NCBI RefSeq assembly: GCF_014287475.1
Contig: NZ_JACOPF010000001.1
Location: forward strand, 1,860,001 to 1,924,000
Source of the DNA: Mediterraneibacter hominis
GTDB taxonomy: Bacteria > Bacillota > Clostridia > Lachnospirales > Lachnospiraceae
Length of the DNA stretch: 64,000 bases
Reading direction: 5' to 3'
The position numbers were made by a program, and so were the translations under genes. The notes under the pieces are model-generated. The model was given only the letters and a program-made list of their open reading frames with translations, was not told the DNA's origin and searched no databases. Below are positions 1-7,704 of the stretch, in pieces. Position 1 is the first letter of the stretch; every line of letters starts with the position of its first letter.

Positions 1-428
1 AGAAAACTCCACTGTAGTTTTTCTGCAAGTTTCGGAAAGACATTTGAAAAAATAAAATTCCATATATAACCAACTACAAGTCCACCTATCAGCTGCGGAA
101 GGAAAAATGCAGTGCGCAGTATGTTTTTTGTCTTCAACTTGCTATTTACTGCGAGAGCCAGCGCAAGTCCGATCACGTTTACTAAAATAACACTGCATAT
201 TACAAACTTCAGAGAAAAAAGGCAGGCATTTCTAAAGCCTTCATCCTGGAAAATGTTGATATAATTTTCCAGACCCACAAAATTGCTTGTGGCACTCACG
301 CCGTTCCAATCACGGAAAGATAAACGTATCCCTTCAAAAAAAGGAACCAGGCTGATCACAGTAAAGATCACGCACATGGGGGCCAGAAAACATATATATT
401 CGATTATAGCTCTTCTTTTTTGGTTCAT
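1..428 (-). CDS. Sugar ABC transporter permease, MalF type (3' part outside window)
   Basis: This is the N-terminal 142 codons of an inner-membrane permease that would import an oligosaccharide with the lipoprotein encoded just upstream. The translation starts MNQKRRAIIEYICFLAPM and contains a first membrane helix, the family phrase PFFEGIRLSFRDW, then GLENYINIF, and a further membrane segment near FVICSVILVNVIGLALALA. The ATG at 428 follows an AGGGAG ribosome site. The gene is cut by the window edge, so the EAA loop is not visible. It is cotranscribed with the binding-protein gene, with an intercistronic hairpin in the gap. The substrate is inferred from the divergent GH15 gene to be an alpha-glucoside; this is not proven. 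Confidence 0.88.
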   Translation of the reverse strand, partial: MNQKRRAIIEYICFLAPMCVIFTVISLVPFFEGIRLSFRDWNGVSATSNFVGLENYINIFQDEGFRNACLFSLKFVICSVILVNVIGLALALAVNSKLKTKNILRTAFFLPQLIGGLVVGYIWNFIFSNVFPKLAEKLQWSF

Positions 429-477
429 TTTTGCACAACTCCCTAATAATATAGCACTTTATTGTCTCTGTCCAACA

Positions 478-504
478 GGGCTGCACCGTAAAACAGCACA
501 GCCC
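478..504 (-). terminator. Intercistronic hairpin after the binding-protein gene
   Basis: The arms GGGCTG and CAGCCC flank an 15-nt loop just after the binding-protein stop codon. No long T-run follows on the minus strand. It is therefore more likely an mRNA-stabilising or partially terminating hairpin, which would keep binding protein in excess over permease. Confidence 0.5.
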
Positions 505-518
505 GTCACCATATAGAT

Positions 519-1796
519 TTAGTCGGCCGCATATTTGTTCCAGATATTCTGCAGCTCGTCCATAGTTTCATCTCGATCCGCCATACCTGCGGCATACTGC
601 TGAAGTGGTGCATGGAATTCTTCTTTTGCTCCTGAAGGCCAGAAATAAAATGCAAACGGACAGGTAATACCTTTATTTACATATTCACTGATCTCTTTTC
701 CTGTCATTCCTAAGCTGTCAACCGTAATCCCCTCTGTAAAAGCCGGTATCAGGTTCATCTGATCTACGAAGTACTTCTGGTAATTATCATGCATCCAGTT
801 TAAGAAAGTTTTTGCTTCCTCTACATACTCAGACTGATTATTGATCGCATAATAAGCGGAAACATTTGTTGCCATCCTGGCGTCCGCCGGATCATCCGAC
901 ATACACACCGGGAAAATCCCAAGATTCATGTCCGGGTTTGCGGATATCATAGAAGCTTCAGCCCAGCTTCCTGTCATCATCATAGCCGTCTCCCCCGCTG
1001 CAAACTTTGCAATAGATGTATTATAATCTACACCTATAGAATCCTCTCCCTGTCCATACTCTACCATCAGATCCATGATATCAAAAAATCCATCCATATA
1101 GGGATCATCAGAAACCACTGCGTCCCCTGATGTTATCGATTCTGCAAATTCCTGTGGTTCGTCCACAAGTGCAAACGGAAGGCTCAAAAGATGCTGTCCT
1201 GTGAACCACCATTCCGACATGCAGTCACATGTTGACTGGATCCCGTTTGCTTTCAGCTTCTCATCCACTTCACGTAATTCAGAGAGCGTAGTTGGAACTT
1301 CGGTAATTCCTGCCTGTTCAAACAAATCCTTATTATAAACAAATCCGTAGCCTTCCAGTCCGATGGGGAATCCATATATCTTTCCATCAAAGGTAACTCC
1401 ATCCACCGTATGATCTGCCAGATCCGATACCCATTCTTCATCCGAGAGATCCGTAAGATACTCTAACCAAGTCTGGGCATCGCCATAACCTTCTACAAAA
1501 AAAATATCCGGTCCGTCATTACCTGCAAACCTTGCCTGCCTGGTCGCCGAGAAGTCGTCTCCTAAAATCGTAGCTTCTACTGTAATCCCATCGCTTTGAG
1601 CATTAAAGTCCTCGATCATAGCCTGTACGATCGCCGCCTGATCTTCTTTGAACTGCAAAAGCTGAAGCGTTACACCATCTTTATTATTTGTTTCATTTGT
1701 TGCTTCCTCTGTCTTCCCCTCACTGCAGGCGGTTAATGAACCTGCCAAAAGAGCAGCTGTCAATACGCCGGTAACTGTTTTTAATTGTTTTTTCAT
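519..1796 (-). CDS. Extracellular sugar-binding lipoprotein (ABC family 1)
   Basis: This 425-residue protein is the substrate-binding lipoprotein of the sugar importer. Its N-terminus is a lipoprotein signal (KKQLKTVTGVLTAALLAG, then the lipobox LTAC), so it is anchored on the outer face of the membrane. The family-1 features are visible: the GPDIFFVEGYGDAQTW region, KIYGFPIGLEGYGFVYNKDLF, and GETAMMMTGSWAEA. A strong AAGGAGG site precedes the ATG at 1796. It is the first gene of the leftward operon and lies behind a promoter overlapped by a palindromic operator that is duplicated at the divergent GH15 gene. The most likely ligand is a malto- or isomalto-oligosaccharide (inference). Confidence 0.92.
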   Translation of the reverse strand: MKKQLKTVTGVLTAALLAGSLTACSEGKTEEATNETNNKDGVTLQLLQFKEDQAAIVQAMIEDFNAQSDGITVEATILGDDFSATRQARFAGNDGPDIFFVEGYGDAQTWLEYLTDLSDEEWVSDLADHTVDGVTFDGKIYGFPIGLEGYGFVYNKDLFEQAGITEVPTTLSELREVDEKLKANGIQSTCDCMSEWWFTGQHLLSLPFALVDEPQEFAESITSGDAVVSDDPYMDGFFDIMDLMVEYGQGEDSIGVDYNTSIAKFAAGETAMMMTGSWAEASMISANPDMNLGIFPVCMSDDPADARMATNVSAYYAINNQSEYVEEAKTFLNWMHDNYQKYFVDQMNLIPAFTEGITVDSLGMTGKEISEYVNKGITCPFAFYFWPSGAKEEFHAPLQQYAAGMADRDETMDELQNIWNKYAAD

Positions 1797-1858
1797 TCTT
1801 AATCCTCCTTTTTTCTTTTTGGATTATTATCCATGTTTGCATTCTGGTTTAACCTTTT

Positions 1859-1874
1859 TTGGAATCAATTCCAT
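1859..1874. promoter_or_regulatory. Palindromic operator, copy 1
   Basis: TTGGAATCAATTCCAT is an inverted repeat with 7-bp arms and a CA centre (one end mismatch). The identical core recurs at 1978-1993. The form (about 14 bp, TG..CA ends) resembles LacI-family operators. The cognate regulator is not adjacent in the window. Confidence 0.7.
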
Positions 1875-1888
1875 TTTGCTTTAGCTCT

Positions 1889-1917
1889 ATCTTACTAATA
1901 TAAAGGGTAATTGTCAA
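1889..1917 (-). promoter_or_regulatory. Promoter of the sugar ABC operon
   Basis: On the minus strand a perfect TTGACA (1917-1912) is followed after 17 nt by TAAGAT (1894-1889). The operator at 1859-1874 lies about 15 nt downstream of the -10, where a bound repressor would block initiation or elongation. Confidence 0.6.
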
Positions 1918-1944
1918 CATTTTTTCATTTTTTTGATTATTTTC

Positions 1945-1973
1945 TTGTCATTTCTCCCAAAATATTGTATATT
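1945..1973 (+). promoter_or_regulatory. Promoter of the GH15 gene
   Basis: TTGTCA (1945-1950) is separated by 17 nt from TATATT (1968-1973). The second operator begins 5 nt after the -10, across the expected start of transcription. Confidence 0.6.
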
Positions 1974-1977
1974 TATT

Positions 1978-1993
1978 TTGGAATCAATTCCAA
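1978..1993. promoter_or_regulatory. Palindromic operator, copy 2
   Basis: TTGGAATCAATTCCAA is a perfect 7-bp inverted repeat around CA. It overlaps the predicted +1 of the GH15 gene and lies 5 nt upstream of its AAGGAGG ribosome site. With copy 1 it makes a symmetric repressible divergent promoter pair. Confidence 0.72.
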
Positions 1994-2014
1994 ATATAAG
2001 GAGGATATATTATA

Positions 2015-3181
2015 ATGAACAGAAACGAATTATTAGACATCAGTTTACATATCATACTGAATAATCAAGAATCCTGCGGATCATTCCCTGCATCCCCTTC
2101 CTTTCCACGCTTCCGCTTTTGCTGGCCTCGTGATGGGATTTTCACCGCCTGCGGCGCTTTAGCCGGCGGTTATCCTGATTCTGCCCGCTGTTTTCTTCTT
2201 TGGATGCATCGTACTTTACTCAAGCATAAACCTATTGTAGAATCCTTAAAGGAAAAGCTGAATACGGGATGCTCTTTAAACGAATCTGATTTTCTGCCTG
2301 CCCGCTTTACAATGGATGGAAACATAGAACCTCAGAACACGTCCGATACAGATGTCCCCTTTTATTTTTCCAAATGGCCTGAAATATACTCTTTAAACGG
2401 TGTTAACTGTGGAAATTCCTGGCCCAATTTTCAGACAGACTGCTACGGCAGCTGGCTCTGGGGTATTGCCTATTACGCTAAGGAAACCGATGATACCTCC
2501 ATCCTGGAAGAATGCCGTGAAAGTATCAACTTAACTATTGATTATTTAAAAATGACTTGGGAAATGCCCTGTTACGATCCATGGGAAGAATATGGGCGCA
2601 AACGCTCGATTGGAACACTGGGAAGTATTGCCGGTGGCCTGATCGCGATTAACGAATTTCGAAAAGACAGGGAGATTACTGAACTGATCGAAAAGATCCG
2701 AACTGTTTTAAGAGATGCAGCCAAGACGACCGGTTTTCTTCCAAAGTATATAGGAAGCAGCGATATCGACGGCAATTCCCTCTGGCTCTTTGTTCCGTTT
2801 AATGTCTTCTCCCCTGAAGATCCTATTGTTCAGAAAACCATACGCCAAATTGAAGATAAACTGGTATTCGGGGGAGTAAAACGCTATCTCAAAGACGTTT
2901 ACTATGGAGGCGGAGAATGGATCGTGTTGACCTGTTGGTTATCCTGGTATTATACAACCACCGGAAATTATTCCAGAGCTGATGAACTTTTACAATGGTG
3001 CGAAACACATGCTGATAAAAACGGCTGCTTTCCTGAACAGATTTTGGAACACCTGAACTTTCCGAAATACAAAGAGGTATGGGAATCAAATTGGTGGAAC
3101 GAATCTCCGGTTCCTCTGCTATGGGCTCATGCTATGTATATCATTGCATGTAAAGCACTTGACAGCAAAATTACAGAATGA
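2015..3181 (+). CDS. GH15-type glucohydrolase, catalytic domain only
   Basis: This 388-residue protein has hallmarks of a GH15 (alpha/alpha)6-barrel inverting glucohydrolase. FCWPRDG near residues 35-41 matches the family phrase that lines the -1 subsite. WEEYGRKRS near residue 190 carries the likely general acid. CFPEQ near residue 340 carries the likely catalytic base, followed by the PVPLLWAHAMY segment. There is no signal peptide, so it should act in the cytoplasm on imported oligosaccharides. It also lacks the N-terminal beta-sandwich of typical bacterial glucoamylases, so it is short for the family. It is divergent from the sugar importer and shares its operator. Whether it prefers alpha-1,4, alpha-1,6 or another linkage cannot be told. 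Confidence 0.82.
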   Translation: MNRNELLDISLHIILNNQESCGSFPASPSFPRFRFCWPRDGIFTACGALAGGYPDSARCFLLWMHRTLLKHKPIVESLKEKLNTGCSLNESDFLPARFTMDGNIEPQNTSDTDVPFYFSKWPEIYSLNGVNCGNSWPNFQTDCYGSWLWGIAYYAKETDDTSILEECRESINLTIDYLKMTWEMPCYDPWEEYGRKRSIGTLGSIAGGLIAINEFRKDREITELIEKIRTVLRDAAKTTGFLPKYIGSSDIDGNSLWLFVPFNVFSPEDPIVQKTIRQIEDKLVFGGVKRYLKDVYYGGGEWIVLTCWLSWYYTTTGNYSRADELLQWCETHADKNGCFPEQILEHLNFPKYKEVWESNWWNESPVPLLWAHAMYIIACKALDSKITE

Positions 3182-3279
3182 TGATCTTACATTTATAACA
3201 ACGTGGATTTCCCTGTATACTAAGTTTTTGAAAAAGACAATAGTAACAGGGATTACCACATACAAAAAAGGAGTATGTG

Positions 3280-4242
3280 ATGCTAAAGGTAGCAATTATC
3301 GGTACAGGGGCGATTGCAGAAAAAATGGCGCAGACCATCCGTGAAATGGAAGGAGTCTGTGTATATGCAGTTGCGTCAAGGTCAAAGGAAAAGGCACGGA
3401 AATTCGCGACTGAATATAGCGCCAGACAGATATTTGGCAGCTATAAGGATATGGTTAAGGAATCAGAGTGTGATTTGGTTTATATTGCAACACCGCATAT
3501 GCTGCACTATGAACATATGAAGTTATGTCTGGATTATGGCAGGTCTATATTATGTGAAAAACCATTTACAGTACATGCGGAACAGGCAGAAGAAATTTTT
3601 GCGCTGGCGGCAGAAAAAGGCTGTTTTGTTACAGAAGCGCTGTGGACACGGTACATGCCCTTTGTAAATATAATAAAAGAAAATATAGATAAAGAAAAAA
3701 TAGGAAGAATATCTTCTTTAACGGCGAACCTGGGATATTCTATCCAGAATGTCCCAAGGCTTCGGGAACCTGGATTAGCAGGAGGAACACTTTTAGATCT
3801 GGGAATATATCTGCTGCATTTTGCCAGAATTATATTCGGGAAAAATATAAAACAGATTACTTCCGCAGCTGTACTGTCTGAGAAAGGAGTAGATCTGTCC
3901 GATAGTATAACGCTGGAATTTGAAGGAGGTAAAATGGCAGTGCTGCACAGCAGCATGTGTGCAGCTTTAGACAGACGTGCGGTGCTGTACGGCGATGAGG
4001 GATATATGGAAGTGACTAACATTAATAATCCAGAAAAAATAGAATGGTATAATCGTAAGCATATCTGCCAGGAACGAATATATCTTCCAAAACAAATAAG
4101 CGGGCTGGAGTATGAAATCGAAAGCTGCCGTCAGGCTTTAGAAAAGGGATGGAGTGAATGTCCGCAGCTGCCCCATGAAGAAACAGCAGAGGTGCTGCGG
4201 ATTATGGATAAAATGCGGAAAGAATGGGGGATGAAGTATTAA
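3280..4242 (+). CDS. Gfo/Idh/MocA-family NAD(P)-dependent oxidoreductase
   Basis: The product (320 residues) starts with a Rossmann fold, IIGTGAIAEKMAQTI, and carries the family EKP signature in LCEKPFTV near residue 95, where the lysine contacts the nicotinamide and substrate. The C-terminal half (ALWTRYMPFVNIIKE onward) fits the MocA C-terminal domain, with GGTLLDLGIYLLHFA a typical active-site stretch. The family oxidises or reduces sugar hydroxyls, as in inositol or trans-dihydrodiol dehydrogenases. The ATG at 3280 is chosen because GGAG lies 6 nt upstream; a GTG one codon earlier is possible. It follows the GH15 gene by about 100 nt and may process a released sugar, but the substrate is unknown. 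Confidence 0.88.
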   Translation: MLKVAIIGTGAIAEKMAQTIREMEGVCVYAVASRSKEKARKFATEYSARQIFGSYKDMVKESECDLVYIATPHMLHYEHMKLCLDYGRSILCEKPFTVHAEQAEEIFALAAEKGCFVTEALWTRYMPFVNIIKENIDKEKIGRISSLTANLGYSIQNVPRLREPGLAGGTLLDLGIYLLHFARIIFGKNIKQITSAAVLSEKGVDLSDSITLEFEGGKMAVLHSSMCAALDRRAVLYGDEGYMEVTNINNPEKIEWYNRKHICQERIYLPKQISGLEYEIESCRQALEKGWSECPQLPHEETAEVLRIMDKMRKEWGMKY

Positions 4243-4251
4243 ATAATCGTT

Positions 4252-4433
4252 TATTTAGGAAGCACATTTTATATCTAACAAGGAAGATATCTGTTGAAGA
4301 TAAGATCTATGCTATACATCTGTATCTGGACGGAAAGAAAGACAAACACCGGATTGCCTCTGTTTTTGATGTCAGCCTGGCCTCTGTCCAGCAATAGTTC
4401 CGTAATTATGGTTCTAGCTGAACAGAGGCATTT
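4252..4433 (+). pseudogene. IS3-family OrfA transposase fragment
   Basis: One frame reads ISVEDKIYAIHLYLDGKKDK, then HRIASVFDVSLASVQQ, a stop, and FRNYGSS. This is the N-terminal helix-turn-helix of an IS3/IS150-type OrfA with the usual tryptophan position replaced by a stop codon. No OrfB or matching end is present, so this is a relic. Confidence 0.65.
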
Positions 4434-4517
4434 ACCTTAAGAGATACAAAAATCTTCTAAAAAGTTAAAATTACGAGCACTTTTAGACTTTCCTAAACTT
4501 TCTGTTTTACATTCTTT

Positions 4518-5936
4518 TTATTCTACATTCTCCAGTTCAAACCCAAAATAATTTACCGCATTGTTGTAGGAAATATCTTTTACAATTCTTCCAAGCACTT
4601 CCATATCTTTTGGGTATTCCCCATTCTCTACCCATGTTCCAAATAAATCACAGAGAATTCGTCTAAAATACTCATGTCTTGTATAAGATAAAAAGCTTCT
4701 TGAATCGGTCAGCATTCCCACAAAATTACTCAGGCAACCAAGATTTGCAAGAGATGTAAGCTGTTTTGTCATCCCTGTCTTATGATCATTGAACCACCAC
4801 GCAGAGCCCTGCTGTATCTTCGCCGCCGCGCTGGAATCCTGGAAACAGCCGATAATTGTGCCGATAGCTTCATCATCATTCGGATTCAGACTATAAATAA
4901 TCGTCTTCGGCAAATTTCCTGTTTTATGCAGCGCATCCAAGAAGTCCGCCATTTCGCTTGACGGCGCATAATTATTGATACAGTCAAATCCTGTGTCGGG
5001 ACCCAGCTTCTCATACATTGGCGTGTTATTGTCCCTCTTGCAGCCGTAGTGAAGCTGCATCACCCAGCCGAGCTTGTTATACATGGCGCCGGCAAACAGC
5101 ATAAATGCAGTCTTATATTTCAGTTCTTCTTCTTTTGTAACCTGCGCGCCGGAAAGCTTCTTCGCAAATATTCTCTCGATTTCCTCCTCCGGCGCCGGTA
5201 CATACATGACATATTCCAGCGCATGATCGGACGCACGGCAGCCCATGTCATTGAAAAACGCTGCTCTATACTCCAGCGCCTTTTTCAGATCTGCAAATGT
5301 CTGAATTTCCATCTGGCTTGCGCTTCCAAGTGTTTTCATATATTCTGCAAATGCAGGCTTTTCAATTCCCATTGCCTTGTCCGGACGCCATGCCGGAAGT
5401 ACCTGCACATCAAAGCTGCTGTCTTCCTTTAACATTTTATGCCATGCAAGAGAATCTGCCGGATCATCGGTCGTACATACAAGCGTAACGCCGGACTGTT
5501 TGATCAGGTTCCGGACACTCATGGAAGCTTGCTGCAATTTTTCATTACAGAGATTCCATACTTCCTCTGCTGTCCTTTTGTTCAGTACGCCGTCATATCC
5601 AAAATATCTTCGCAATTCCAGATGACTCCAGTGATATAAAGGATTTCCGATTCCCCGTTCCAGTGTCTCTGCCCATTTCTGGAATTTCTCCCAATCCGAT
5701 GCATCTCCTGTAATATATTTTTCCTCCACGCCGTTTGAACGCATCAGCCGCCATTTATAGTGGTCTCCTCCCAGCCAGACCTGCGTGATATTCTCAAACC
5801 TTCTGTCCTCCGCAATTTCCTGCGGATTGATATGACAATGATAATCCAGAATTGGTGTTTTAGCCGCATAGTCGTGGTACAGCTCTTTCGCCGTCTCTGT
5901 GCCGAGCAGAAAATCTTTGTCCATAAATTGTTTCAT
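4518..5936 (-). CDS. uxaC: Glucuronate isomerase
   Basis: This 472-residue enzyme interconverts D-glucuronate with fructuronate and D-galacturonate with tagaturonate, the first cytoplasmic step of uronate use. The amidohydrolase-like metal site is visible in ILDYHCHINPQEIAEDRRF. Other family stretches include QVWLGGDHYKWRLMRSNG, LVCTTDDPADSLAWH and LGCLSNFVGMLTDSRSF. The length matches UxaC (about 470). The ATG at 5936 has an AGGAGAGA site. It is the last gene of a leftward LacI-VOC-uxaC unit facing uxaA-uxuA-uxuB, which supply the following steps. The unit is probably under the LacI repressor encoded two genes upstream. Confidence 0.96.
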   Translation of the reverse strand: MKQFMDKDFLLGTETAKELYHDYAAKTPILDYHCHINPQEIAEDRRFENITQVWLGGDHYKWRLMRSNGVEEKYITGDASDWEKFQKWAETLERGIGNPLYHWSHLELRRYFGYDGVLNKRTAEEVWNLCNEKLQQASMSVRNLIKQSGVTLVCTTDDPADSLAWHKMLKEDSSFDVQVLPAWRPDKAMGIEKPAFAEYMKTLGSASQMEIQTFADLKKALEYRAAFFNDMGCRASDHALEYVMYVPAPEEEIERIFAKKLSGAQVTKEEELKYKTAFMLFAGAMYNKLGWVMQLHYGCKRDNNTPMYEKLGPDTGFDCINNYAPSSEMADFLDALHKTGNLPKTIIYSLNPNDDEAIGTIIGCFQDSSAAAKIQQGSAWWFNDHKTGMTKQLTSLANLGCLSNFVGMLTDSRSFLSYTRHEYFRRILCDLFGTWVENGEYPKDMEVLGRIVKDISYNNAVNYFGFELENVE

Positions 5937-6013
5937 AATCCTGTCTCTCCTATATTATTATAGTTTTTTGTAAACATATCTTACTTTTCTCAACTTCTCA
6001 TTGCGGCAGTTCG

Positions 6014-6370
6014 CTATTTCTGTACCAGATGTACCGCAAAACCGCCTATTTCTTCCTTTATATAAACTGCGATCAGTTTTTCATTCTTATATTTTGCGGT
6101 CTCCATATCTATCTCTACGCCCTGTTCTTTTAGGTACGCTGCTGCCTTTTCTATATCCGTTGTTCCAATAGCAATATGTCCGTTTTTTCCGAGATACGGC
6201 GTCTTCATCGCTTCCACCGCGGTTCCCGCAAATACCGAACTGTTTCCAGTCTTTTTAGAAAATCCAAAAATCTCATCAAATCTTCCTGCCACATTGTCTG
6301 CCTCTTCTTCGTCCGCGCAGTTAATCCCTACATGACGCAGCTCGAATCCTAATTCTTCTAGTTTACTCAT
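6014..6370 (-). CDS. VOC (glyoxalase/dioxygenase-fold) small protein
   Basis: This 118-residue protein has two beta-alpha-beta-beta-beta-type modules expected of the vicinal-oxygen-chelate fold (LRHVGINCADEEEA at the start, NGHIAIGTTDIEKAAAYL in the middle, EIGGFAVHLVQK at the end). The VOC call rests on this pattern. Similar small proteins are often found next to 2-keto-3-deoxygluconate genes in clostridia, so a role in uronate catabolism (for instance an isomerase or sensor) is plausible but unproven. It lies between the regulator and uxaC with gaps under 80 nt, so it is probably cotranscribed. Confidence 0.75.
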   Translation of the reverse strand: MSKLEELGFELRHVGINCADEEEADNVAGRFDEIFGFSKKTGNSSVFAGTAVEAMKTPYLGKNGHIAIGTTDIEKAAAYLKEQGVEIDMETAKYKNEKLIAVYIKEEIGGFAVHLVQK

Positions 6371-6394
6371 TTTTAATTCCTCCTTCTATATTTG

Positions 6395-7399
6395 CTAAAA
6401 GTCTGTTGTACACCGTTTCACCAGACAACAGTCAACCGGAACCTCCTTTGGTATATCCTTCTGACCACCTAAGAGTTTCATCATATTGTCAATGGTAATA
6501 TTGCAAAGCTTCTCTCCTGTGTTGTCAATTGTTGTCAGCTCTGGTTCACAGCAGACTGAAAGCTCTGAATTATTGTATCCGATGACCGAGAGCTCCTCCG
6601 GCATCTTTTTTCTTCTCGCATGAGCATATTTTACGGCTCCCACCGCCAATCCATCATCTGTGGCGAGCACACTGTCGAATTCCAAATCTCTTCTCGACAG
6701 AAGAATGTCTCTGACATAATGTACCTGGTTTTTCGTATATACCTTTAATTCCCCTCTCACTGGCAGACCATGACTTTTCAGCGCGGCCTCATATCCCTCC
6801 AGCTTTTTCCTTGCACTGTAGGAGCGTGAATCCGTAAGAAATAAAATCTGCTTTCTTCCCGATTCAATCAGTTTGGAGGTTACGTCAAAGGTCGCCTGGT
6901 AGTCTCGGCTGTATACACTATATATGTTTTTCCCCTCCAGATGTCCATTTATCAAAAATACAGGAATCTTCTCCGCCGCTCTTTTGATATATCCCGTAGA
7001 ATCATCATCGCTGCCGTTTCCGGCATACGTAGATCCCACCAGCACCAGGGCGTCAATCCGTTTTTTTAGTATCAGCTCTATCGCCTGTTCTTTTTTTTCC
7101 TGCTGATGACTGCTGGAATACAAAATACAGTCATAGCCGTACTCTCTCAGTCTCCTTTCCAAAAATGCTACGGCCGCAGCCATATAGGAGTCTGCCACAT
7201 CCGGACAGATAATTCCGATTGTCTTCATAGAGTCCAGCCCTAAGCCTCTGGCAAACACATTTGGCGTATATTGGTATTCCTCCATAACCGCCCTTACTCT
7301 GCGCTTTGTTTTTTCACTGACTCTTGGGCTGTCGTTGACGACTCTGGAAACTGTCGCAATAGAAACCCCCGCAATTTTTGCTATATCATAGATGTTCAC
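6395..7399 (-). CDS. LacI-family repressor of the uronate regulon
   Basis: The helix-turn-helix is at the very N-terminus (VNIYDIAKIAGVSIATVSRV), followed by the hinge and a periplasmic-binding-protein-like effector domain (TIGIICPDVADSYMAAAV onward). I chose the GTG at 7399 because LacI proteins usually begin one or two residues before YDIA. An in-frame ATG at 7456 would add 19 residues, but it would also place a likely operator (7464-7477) on its own ribosome site. The protein is then about 334 residues, normal for the family. It is divergent from uxaA with matching operators on both promoters, so it should repress the uronate genes until an intermediate binds. Confidence 0.9.
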   Translation of the reverse strand: MNIYDIAKIAGVSIATVSRVVNDSPRVSEKTKRRVRAVMEEYQYTPNVFARGLGLDSMKTIGIICPDVADSYMAAAVAFLERRLREYGYDCILYSSSHQQEKKEQAIELILKKRIDALVLVGSTYAGNGSDDDSTGYIKRAAEKIPVFLINGHLEGKNIYSVYSRDYQATFDVTSKLIESGRKQILFLTDSRSYSARKKLEGYEAALKSHGLPVRGELKVYTKNQVHYVRDILLSRRDLEFDSVLATDDGLAVGAVKYAHARRKKMPEELSVIGYNNSELSVCCEPELTTIDNTGEKLCNITIDNMMKLLGGQKDIPKEVPVDCCLVKRCTTDF

Positions 7400-7463
7400 C
7401 GGATACACCTGCCTTCCGTTTTCACATGCCGGCCTCCTGCCGCCGCTTCTTGCCACCTTTATG

Positions 7464-7477
7464 CGTAACCGCTTACA
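7464..7477 (-). promoter_or_regulatory. LacI operator at the regulator promoter
   Basis: On the minus strand TGTAAGCGGTTACG is a near copy of the operator at 7644-7657. It lies just downstream of the -10 of the regulator's own promoter, which implies autoregulation. Confidence 0.6.
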
Positions 7478-7489
7478 TTTTCTTTTTTC

Positions 7490-7518
7490 ATTATATAAAA
7501 TAATTTTACAAGTTACAA
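7490..7518 (-). promoter_or_regulatory. Promoter of the LacI-VOC-uxaC unit
   Basis: TTGTAA (7518-7513) is followed after 17 nt by a perfect TATAAT (7495-7490) on the minus strand. It drives the regulator and probably the genes behind it. Confidence 0.65.
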
Positions 7519-7610
7519 TCTCTTTTTTTGTAATATCTGCTGAATACTTTTTACCAATTTATCTATTTTGCTGGTTTTTTCTTATTTTATCTGCCTTTCT
7601 TTATTTTAAC

Positions 7611-7657
7611 TTGACGTAAGTTTCAAAATGGTGTAGCTTAATTGTAAGCACTTACAT
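7611..7657 (+). promoter_or_regulatory. Promoter and operator of uxaA
   Basis: TTGACG at 7611-7616 is a good -35, with a weak -10 near 7634-7639. The perfect palindrome TGTAAGCACTTACA (6-bp arms, CA centre) at 7644-7657 covers the expected start of transcription. This is the better of the two matching LacI sites. Confidence 0.62.
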
Positions 7658-7704
7658 TTTCAAGATTATAATGAAATAAAAAAGAGAGGAAAGGAAGCTT
7701 TTTT

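Noticed and set aside
6395..7456. Longer start (ATG at 7456) for the uronate LacI regulator
   Set aside because: The extra residues are not LacI-like and the start would lie on the operator; the GTG at 7399 fits better, although it is not proven.
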